Source: Paraphysomonas bandaiensis
Lineage: Eukaryota; Chrysophyceae
Reading direction: 5' to 3'
NCBI GenBank assembly: GCA_965644295.1
Contig: CBFFRP010000152.1
Location: 1-64,000 of the forward strand
Length of the DNA stretch: 64,000 nt
Made by a program: the position numbers and the translations under genes
In this document: positions 56,380 through 64,000 of the stretch, piece by piece
Numbering within the stretch: the first letter of the stretch is position 1
How the letters are laid out: each line of letters opens with the position of its first letter
The notes under the pieces: generated by a model
What the model saw: only the letters and a program-made list of their open reading frames with translations
Databases searched by the model: none
What the model was told of the DNA's origin: nothing

Positions 56380-57236
56380 ATGAGCCTCGATAATAAAGCT
56401 CCTAATGGCAATGGCATTGACAAGTATATGGTTGACTGTAAGACACTAGGGAGAGAGTCTCTCATTGAACACGCAGCGATACAGTCTGGAATAGCAGCTG
56501 GAAGTAAAGAGTCTGCTACTTACCAAATGCTTAGTTCGGTTGTGACTGCGATGGGCTCGTACATCAAACACGCCAACACCACGCAAGCGAGGAGTAATGA
56601 CTCTGCTGTGACAGATCAGAGATGGTATAATTTATCCTCAACTGGTTTTGTGGTTGGTACCGTTTCTACCCTAATTGCCCAGCTGCTTGCCCAAGTAGGA
56701 TTGAATGTAACGGTTGAGAGTTGTGCTGCTTACTTCACTTCCGCGTGTGCAAACGGTCCTCATGCCCATATATTGAATATGACTTGTAGAACCTTTGCTA
56801 ACGCATGTTTATCTGGCTCCGCGGGTGCTGCTTCTAGTGTGCTCTCTTTTCTAATGCAGACACTGGTGCAGTATCTTCGCAAAGAAGGCATCACACTTGG
56901 AGACAATGTAGTCACTGGATTGCTTATTGGGGTGTCCACTGCGATTTGTACCTTTCTATTAGAAGGTGTTGTTGCTGTATTTGTTGGGGGTCTGATGGCT
57001 CAAGCGATAACCGATTTGCGGCTGCGGGCTCAGAAGTCTCGTAAAAGCATAATTACTTGCATGGGAGACAGCATTTCTTATGTAAGAGTATATTTTAGTT
57101 TTTCATTTCGTAAGTTGATCAGTATATATGATGTATGCTACAGGCTGTACAATATTATTCAAGATTCCTCATTAGCTTATTTTCCTCTCCCTTCCGAACC
57201 GGAAGTATGACTACAATGGGTCTTTCTGTGATTTGA
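56380..57236 (+). CDS. Unknown multi-pass membrane protein
   Basis: Two exons (56380-57081 and 57144-57236) give 264 residues. I start at ATG 56380 (MSLDNKAPNGNGID); the open frame extends a little upstream without an ATG. Splicing the 62-nt intron (GTAAGA to CTACAG) replaces the unspliced end with AVQYYSRFLISLFSSPFRTG and an early stop. Hydrophobic segments: FVVGTVSTLIAQLLAQVGL (about 98-116), a Gly/Ala/Ser-rich segment NACLSGSAGAASSVLSFLMQ and a longer VVTGLLIGVSTAICTFLLEG plus VVAVFVGGLMAQAI. Two short cysteine-containing stretches (ESCAAYFTSAC, NMTCRTFANAC) lie between them. I do not recognise a family. An integral membrane protein is the only safe statement. Confidence 0.6.
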
Positions 57237-57865
57237 TCGCGCGTGGTCTACAGAGATGTTATCCGAGATGGCGTCTATGATTGACTATATGGTGCTTTTT
57301 TTGTTCAACGAATTTGTGAATGTGTTATAGATAATTAGTGATACTGTAGTGAAAGTGTGCTGGTTGACTGTAGGCCGTGCGTAATGCGTAACACAACACT
57401 TACACAAGTGGAACATTCCCATCAATTGAATAGAACATGAAATAATGCATGATGTTCCAACATTCTCTAAACTTTTCACTATTAACTACGTCCTGTAGTA
57501 ACTATACAACTGTCCTAGATATGATATATATATTCAGTTCAGAAAAAGGCAGAGCATTCGACACACCTATACTAGATGCAAACAAATCATACATTACAAA
57601 CTGATAGTGGCTGTGCTAAGTATGTGGCATTGTTGGCTGCAGATATATAGTGTGCATAGACGTTACTAAGCAATAAAGCAGGTTCCTGTAAATGCTGCTA
57701 ACAACTCATTATTTATGACAACATTTTCTTTGCAACGTACTGCTAACATCGGAGCAAACACAGAGCAAAGGGCCCAACATTGAATGCTGACACAGATAGA
57801 TTTCTAATTGGTAATACCATCCTGAACATGCCACCCAACGCAAGAGAATTACTTACACCCGCAAT
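57237..57865. other. Convergent intergenic spacer, nothing recognised
   Basis: About 630 bases between the unknown membrane protein and the Rieske gene. No exon or repeat recognised. Confidence 0.4.
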
Positions 57866-58647
57866 TTAGCCGAGCAGCAATTTGCCATCAGGAGTCTTGC
57901 TGTATGGGGGCAGCTCGAGGTTAAGAGGAGCAGGCCCCTTGCGAATTCTTCCACTAACATCATAGTGGGACCCGTGGCAAGGACAGAACCACCCTCCGTA
58001 ATCTCCAGCGTTGGAAACCGGGACACATCCGAGGTGAGTGCAAATGCCAATGACTACAAGCCTGAACACACGTAAGTTTACTTTCGAACAAAAAAGGCTA
58101 TAGACTTACCACTCAGGATCATGTGTACGCTCATTATCAGGTACAGGATCACGGAGGGCGCTCATCTCAACGGCCGCCTCTTTATCAATTTCTGCTTGTG
58201 TTCTATGGCGGATAAAGATAGGTTTACCACGCCATTTCACAGTAATTGTGGTTCCAGGCGCGACAGAACTGACATCAAATTCAGCACAAGCCAGTGCAAG
58301 AACATCAGCAGAGGGACTCATGCTTGAAACAAACTATATAAACAATATTATACATGAAGGATAATGACATATGGGTACATACAGAAATGAGTGCCAAACG
58401 GGCAGTGGAAGCATAGACCAAACGACTACCGCCTAGCATAAAGTAGGTAAAATCACGACGATTTGAATCGCCAGGATTTTTCTTGATTCTTTCACTTTCG
58501 AATAAACCATCAACAGATCCTAGATTGGAGCTCGAAAAGCTGCGCAAACCAGGGCGATGAATATCTGTTCAACATTATATAAGAACGTAATGAAAACATA
58601 ATCTAATACATACTCTTGGCAAACGAGGCTAATCGTGAAGCAAGCAT
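57866..58647 (-). CDS. UQCRFS1: Rieske iron-sulfur protein of mitochondrial complex III
   Basis: Four exons (58647-58614, 58564-58383, 58333-58110, 58061-57866) give 211 residues. The presequence [13 protein letters not shown] is a mitochondrial targeting peptide. Next come the matrix segment and transmembrane anchor ([20 protein letters not shown]), the flexible hinge region and the Rieske domain with both [2Fe-2S] ligand boxes, ICTHLGC and CPCHGSHYD; the disulfide cysteines are inside the same boxes. [20 protein letters not shown] precedes the cluster domain as in all bc1 Rieske proteins. It transfers electrons from ubiquinol to cytochrome c1. Length and order match the canonical family. 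Confidence 0.95.
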
Positions 58648-59344
58648 AGTGGAATAATGCCTTATAAGCTACTGGTAGAATGAGGAGTTGGCAATGGCGG
58701 ATAGTATATATATATATATAACATACATACATATATGTCTCTATTAATACACACCACATCCCTTCTATGCAAAAAAATGCAGTACCCCATGCTGATGATG
58801 TTTTTGAGGAGATGGTTCTTGATGGGACACAATAATTTTCAGTTTTTATTTTTATGAAGGGATGGATGAGATTGTATATAGGAGTGTCGTATAGATGAAG
58901 TACAGGTATGTATACCACACGGTATTACTGTCTGTGTACCTATATACTACAGTACTCGTATGCCATCATGTGTATGTATAGTGTATACCGATACATATAA
59001 AGTACAGGAGCAGTACATATGTACATCTATATATGTATATGTATGATATACGTACAGAAGTACAGCAGTACATATATAGCTACTATCTAGCCTAAGCATC
59101 TTGTTAATAGATCTTCCACTAACCATCATATACACCCATTAACGCAATCAACTATTCGATTAGGGTTAGAGTAAGGTTTTAATCCAATTGAGGTGCATGG
59201 AACGGAGGAAGAGAAATACTCCATAGGGAGATACTGCATGATACATACAGCAATAATCCGACCGAACCAGACAAAGCTGATCAAGTTCAAGTAATTGATA
59301 ACATATTCATTAAAATTGTTTTGAAAGCGATTTAGCAGACTTAG
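58648..59344. other. Intergenic region, nothing recognised
   Basis: About 700 AT-rich bases between the Rieske gene and the gene fragment. It contains TATATATATA and GTACATATATG runs. No exon recognised. Confidence 0.4.
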
Positions 59345-59911
59345 AAAAGTGCTCTTGATAAGTTGCTGCCTCTCATTCCACAAGATCTAGAAGCTTACGG
59401 GATCGATGGCGGTTCTATATTGGAGCCTACGTATCTTGTAAGCGGAAATAACTCTTTGAAACATATGTTCGGAAATTAATATTACGAAACGTTTATCAAG
59501 ACAATCCAACTTCAAGAAGAGATAAAACCCAGGGTTTGTTCTGCAGCCGCCTCTATTGTAGACCCAGTGATTATGGATGCGGCATCCACCACCTGCGTTC
59601 CTTTATTGGAGGTTATTGCGGACTATGTTGCACAGGCATACGTCGAGGCGGTAAACGATTTTATTGCAGACATTCGGAACAATATACTCTGTAGCGTGAA
59701 GTTAATGAGAGAAATGGGCTCGAATGGAATAGCCGAGGAACTCACGAGCGCTCACCAACGTATTAACTTGGGATACCAATCTGGGCCTCTGAAGAAGTCA
59801 CAAATGATATTGTACACGATGCATCAAAATACCTTATCTATTAGACAGTATCATTACCCTCGGCCGCTGTACTATATATACCTATGGCAATCTCGTAGTC
59901 GTATAGACTGA
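59345..59911 (+). pseudogene. Spliced gene fragment of unidentified helical protein
   Basis: Two exon-like pieces join in phase 0: 59345-59437 (KSALDKLLPLIPQDLEAYGI, then DGGSILEPTYL; donor GTAAGC) and 59501 onward (TIQLQEEIKPRVCSAAASIV, DPVIMDAASTTCVPLLEVIA, DYVAQAYVEAVNDFIADI). No start codon, promoter or upstream exon was found, and the reading frame runs out into unrelated sequence after about 59800. The helical pattern suggests part of a large helical protein, but I cannot name it. It lies next to hAT transposon remnants, so capture of a host gene fragment is possible. Confidence 0.45.
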
Positions 59912-60644
59912 TTGATCTGGAGACAGCGTTATCGAATTGTATTGAAATGGCCACCGTAGACTCGAAGCGCAGACAACAAGAAGTCTTAGTAGATATACTG
60001 AAATGGTGGGTGAATTCTGACTGATATATATCAGGGCCTGGTAACCATTAATGGTAATGGCCATTAATGGTAATGCCATTTTAATTACCGGGAACCGGAC
60101 TACCATTAATGACCTGTACTGCTATATATAGAACTGAGTGTAGTATAGTGTCTCCTCTATACTCCGAAGAAACTCTAAACAATATTAGACAACAAATGTT
60201 CATGCAACTCTACAGGCACTCTGTGGCAACCTTGTTCACTATCTTCTTAATGCATTCCACAGTTAGAGAATAATGTCCTGCGATATACATAGCAACGTAC
60301 CCATATACCCAAAAACTCTAAAATAATCATTGAAAATATGCATATTTCACCTAAAACATTCATAAAAACACTATTTTCCTCCAAAGTTGAAAGAAGCTAC
60401 AGTACACAACTAAGCGAAGTAATTATACTCTGCATTTATACCATCCAACATATTAAGCAACGACGATGGGCGTAGTAATTGATTGATGGCAGTGTAATTT
60501 ACAGAGTCTTCTTCCGAGTGGATTCAGAGAATCCTCTCAGTGCTCTGTATCTTATTTGTTCGTTGTGCAATGCTCGCCTTTAACAAGATATAGAGCGAGG
60601 TTACACGAGTTGTGTGAATCATATACCCAAGAAGGGCACCAAAC
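59912..60644. other. Region between gene fragment and hAT remnant
   Basis: Contains the hAT-type end at 60032-60118; the rest (60120-60640) shows no intact exon. AT-rich. Confidence 0.4.
60032..60118 (+). mobile_element. hAT-type terminal repeat (fragment B)
   Basis: Opens CAGGGCCTGGTAACCATTAA, the same end as at 7170, followed by ATTAATGGTAATGGCC inverted sub-repeats and ACCGGGAACCGGACTACCAT. The CAGGG start is typical of hAT terminal inverted repeats. Confidence 0.6.
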
Positions 60645-60992
60645 ATGCGGATTTTTCTTGGCGAGAGAATTTTGGGAAGTGAAAGACTTCACGGGGGCGA
60701 TTTATTGTTTTTTGTAAGAAAGAAAGTATCTCCTGCTGCAAGGAACTTATTTCGACTTGGTACCTATGAGTCCAACTACCGCTGCTTGCTTCATATTGAA
60801 GCACAATCTAATGTTGTTGAGAGGCTCTTTAGTCGTGCAAAGTTGATTATGACACCTGAGCGTAGAAACATGAATCCATATCGTCTAGAATCATTGCTAT
60901 TCCTACGAGCCAATTATATGTTGTGGGATGTCTATACCCTCCATAAAGACCTGCAAGAAGATCCTGATATGCCAGTAGAGAGCGAGAAGTAG
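60645..60992 (+). mobile_element. hAT transposase C-terminal (dimerisation) remnant
   Basis: A 115-residue open frame. The second half is a clear hAT C-terminal dimerisation domain: IEAQSNVVERLFSRAKLIMT, PERRNMNPYRLESLLFLRAN, YMLWDV, where active enzymes have S-ERxFSxAG-x-R--L-P--v--LlflkxN---W. The catalytic core and the BED zinc finger are absent, and upstream sequence has stops in this frame, so the element is a decayed fragment. Flanking hAT-type repeats at 60032 and 61087 belong to it or to related copies. Confidence 0.8.
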
Positions 60993-61872
60993 TAAAAATT
61001 TGTAGTCTACTATTTAACTAAAAATTAGCAATTAAGGGAGTACTACACTATCTATTATATGAGTGGTGCTATCTACTTTAAGTTAGTAGGTATTAATGGC
61101 CATTGCCTGGACATTTTTCATTAATGCCATTATAATTGCTGGGAACTGGACTACCATTAATACGATATTCTGTGAAATGTAACTCAATATGCTCAAAACT
61201 ATAAAAGAATATGCTGATAATATAGAAGAATGATTTTTCAAGTAATATTATTTGTACCACAAGTACCCTAACAAGGATATATAACTATAGAAAAAGCATG
61301 TGAACAATACAAAGCAGAGATAAAACTTTTTTATTATGAAATGTATAATCTATAATCTATAATCTATAATCTATAGTGATACAAAATTCAGTAAGTATAT
61401 ATATTTTCAAAACAATTTTTTCGATAAAGATCACATAATCATGCAATTCATCAAAATATAATATCTAACAGTACATTACAATACAATACAAAAATAATAG
61501 GTCGCAACTTCAAATGTCGCGATACCATGGAAAATAGATATGACAGAATAACAACATACAGAACAACTATAGAACATGTATACTACGAAACTCGGAGCTC
61601 TATTGATAAACTCTATTGTAAAAACGGCAGAGAATTCTATGCGCTTCCACTGATAGAAATGGAAAATACTCGGGTGTATATCTACAGAGGTGTTTCGTCG
61701 ACGACTTGGTCATCATTTAGAGTAACAGAATGGACTAGAATTCCACTACCAGGAAAGTTGTTTACTTTCCTGCAACATAACACAAGAGCCTCGTCTCTGT
61801 AAGAGATATAGTGAATGGTACATGCGACATATCCAAGTAGAGCTGCCTATACAGAAAAACGATTATATGAGT
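60993..61872. other. Intergenic region with hAT-type repeat
   Basis: Contains a hAT-related end (61087-61165), a TCTATAATCTATAA tandem near 61345-61375 and an open frame at 61527-61802 (MENRYDRITTYRTTIEHVYY) that I do not recognise and do not annotate as a gene. Confidence 0.4.
61087..61165 (+). mobile_element. hAT-type repeat (fragment C)
   Basis: Shares AATGCCATTATAATTGC and GGGAACTGGACTACCATTAA with fragment B and, reversed, with fragment A. The CAGGG outer end is not present here. Confidence 0.5.
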
Positions 61873-63314
61873 TCAGTATAACGCTTCTATATAGCATACC
61901 ACGGCAAATGATGACCCGGGCCAAGGAATAACGGCATTCGTTTTAAGAGAAAACGAAAATAATAATGATATCAAATAACCAGGAAATATCGCTAGATCAT
62001 TCAGTTGATTTAGCATGCCACTAACAATGCCTAGTTAAATTGGCATTAGTCACATAAGGCTTCTTACACATAATAAATACCTTGTGTGGATGAGTCATAT
62101 TGAGATGTTATGATGGATTGATAGGCTGGGGCCCAAGAGACACTCAATGCTATTGCAGCAATGGCAGGAATCGCAACTACACGTGCCTCTGATTGACTGC
62201 AACCCATTCCAGAGATGGCCAGAAGGAGAAGACCAGTCGAAAAGAGCATTCCGGTATAAAATACAACCGGAACAGCGTGAAATCTGCTAAGGAGCAGTGG
62301 CGAAGTGATGGTCAGACCAATTCCAATCGATACCAACGTAATAGCCGTAATAAGGCTAGAATATCCATATACAAAGAGACTAAACTGAATAAAGATAATG
62401 AAAATAGTAGACGAACAAATTTGGAGCAGAAAGGTGGCAATCCAGTCCAATGGATGGGATGATAGTTTCATCAACTCAATAGAACCAACATTCAACGGAA
62501 AATTGTCGATTAAAAAATGTTTAATTTGGGCAGGAAGATATCGCCCACATATTAGGTGTCGGGCAGTTGAAGGATCCTTGCGAACTCCAATGGTATCGTT
62601 AACTGGCATTGCAACAACAACAACAATACATATTGCCCCGAGAAACATAGTAATTACAAAAGGTAGACGAATCCCTATCTTCGTTGCTAATACAGCCCCC
62701 AAAGGGGCTCCCACTACAAAAGCAGTTCCTCCAACAGCCCCGGTAAACATCCCTACACGTTTACTGCGACATATTTGGTGAGGATGTAAATCGCATATCC
62801 AAGCTAGAGACGTAAAATAGAAACAGTCAAAGGCGCCACCGATGACACCACCAGCATAAAATTCATCAGATGTATAGGCAAAATAGTAAGCAATTCGAGA
62901 AAGTATTAGAGAAATTGACGATATTATCAGAACGGGTTTACGGCCAATATAGTCGCTAAAACCAGTAGTATATCTTCCCATAACAAAACTTGCTAGGGAC
63001 CGGAGAAAAGTCGTAGTAGTGTCTACAAAGGCACTCTCACTATTTGGGTGTTCCGCGTCTCCCGAAATTCTCTCATTGATCAACAGTTTTAAAGCCACAG
63101 CATTAATCCCCATCCCAGTGAAATATAACACAGCAGCAAAGGTTACAAGAGTCGAGTCTCGTTCATGAATAGAATGTTTATTCTTCTCAGGAGTATTTAA
63201 GGGAAGAGCTGCTGACATATTAACTGAATCACCCTCATCCACTTGTAGAATCGGATGATGAGTTGGAAGCTCAGTATCTATTTTATATACGGAGCTATCA
63301 CTAATTCGAGCCAT
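61873..63314 (-). CDS. Major facilitator superfamily transporter
   Basis: Two exons: 63314-62081 and 62030-61873, joined in phase 1, give 463 residues. The second exon (IVSGMLNQLNDLAIFPGYLI, SLLFSFSL, then a Pro/Gly-containing last helix) restores the typical end of TetA-like MFS proteins (G-V-G-x-L-x-x-L-x-x-L-A), which is missing when exon 1 is read alone. Exon 1 has about ten hydrophobic helices and the diagnostic loop-2 motif GRYTTGFSDYIGRKPVLIIS (G-x-x-x-D-x-x-G-R-K/R). A charged N-terminal tail precedes the first helix. The transported substrate cannot be read from sequence; drug- or sugar-type carriers are both possible. Confidence 0.85.
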
Positions 63315-64000
63315 AACACAAGCGTATATTCCTTAAAACTTAACTGATAATAGTCTGTGTGGTCTTACTGGCTTATGTATATATAAGCCAGCATGCAACT
63401 ATATCACTCCCCATATGCTTTACTTGCTTATAAATAATCTCTAGATATCATATGCTATGATGGGATAATAACTAACTAGTAGAGTGCATTTCCCATCTTG
63501 CTATGCGTGATCGTGTATATCATATGGACATATAGGACAACAGGGTATGATTTTACCCAGGGACTTGTCCCATACATACGTACATACATACATACATACA
63601 TACCTACATACTCAATTTTTCAGTTAACGGGAAGATAGAATGACGAACGGGTTGTAGTTCAATTGACGTATTTCATAAATCAGTGGTTTGGATAGTTGGT
63701 AAATTTGTGGAAATTTGGGTGATTATTGTTAGGATTTGAGGTGATTTTTTCTGGATTTTGGGGTGATATTTATTGGATTTGGGTAGGAATTCCTTTGTAC
63801 GAAGTTTGTTCACCGGACCAGAATTTTGCAGTTTAGAAAATCCAAGATTTATTTCTAGATTTCAGAATTTTATTGTTTATTATAGCTAAAAATAGGTTAA
63901 AGTACTGCTATAGCATCGACCAATGGATTGCTTCATATGTTGTGGTGTAGTGTATCTGTGTATCATATGCAGCACTCATATCTTGATGTGGGCTGGATCG
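63315..64000. other. Intergenic region at window edge
   Basis: About 690 bases with a CATA microsatellite (63573-63603) and a GGATTTGGGGTGAT-rich stretch near 63700-63790. No exon recognised; a gene beyond the window cannot be excluded. Confidence 0.4.

Noticed and set aside
61527-61802. 91-codon frame MENRYDRITTYRTT
   Set aside because: Unrecognised, no splice or context support; noted only in the intergenic entry.
1-64000. tRNA, rRNA or snRNA genes
   Set aside because: No cloverleaf or conserved rRNA/snRNA block was recognised by eye; tRNAscan-SE and Infernal would be needed to exclude them.

Overview
This is a nuclear genome window from a eukaryotic protist, most likely a stramenopile (heterokont) or close relative. 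The evidence is: AT-rich DNA; about 20 protein genes, many split by short GT-AG introns of roughly 45-170 nt; standard stop codons, with TAA, TAG and TGA all used; a secreted protein with the PSxxPS/PTxxPS low-complexity stretch common in stramenopile extracellular proteins; and composite LRR/IQ/EF-hand and myosin-WW-PH proteins of protist type. The species cannot be named from the sequence. Exon borders below were read by eye from splice-site context and frame continuity; in every spliced gene the exon lengths sum to an intact frame.

Layout. 0-6.5 kb: an adaptin-binding p34/AAGAB-like gene (-), a membrane-anchored SGNH hydrolase (+), an acylated ankyrin-repeat protein (-) and a secreted sulfotransferase-like protein (+). 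6.5-14.7 kb: transposon remnants surround a secreted DUF5675-domain protein (+) and a LamG/SHOCT-type gene (-) that has a truncated second copy. 14.7-23 kb: a SLIRP-like RRM protein, PLAC8 protein, acylated MsrA, ER-targeted prolyl-4-hydroxylase-like oxygenase and mitochondrial RMND1/DUF155 protein. 23-28 kb: a myosin with WW and PH-like tail domains. 29-33 kb: a piggyBac-derived gene whose catalytic residues look substituted, and a GFA/CENP-V-like protein. 35-42 kb: RPAP1 and ZNHIT2, divergently arranged. 42-50 kb: a 12-exon gene for a ~2,430-residue LRR-IQ-B-box-coiled coil-EF protein. 50-58.7 kb: a BKACE enzyme, polycysteine EF-hand protein, Asp/Asn beta-hydroxylase, unknown membrane protein and the Rieske protein of complex III. 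59-64 kb: a gene fragment, a hAT transposase remnant and an MFS transporter with a previously unjoined last exon.

How the parts relate. There are no operons. The organising pattern is divergent gene pairs whose shared upstream regions often hold long tetranucleotide arrays or MITEs. Functional themes are RNA polymerase/R2TP assembly (RPAP1 plus ZNHIT2), mitochondrial function (Rieske, RMND1-like, SLIRP-like, BKACE) and proteins with acylation-type MGxxxC N termini (MsrA, ankyrin, EF-hand). A ~150-bp MITE family has seven copies, all in the first 23 kb.
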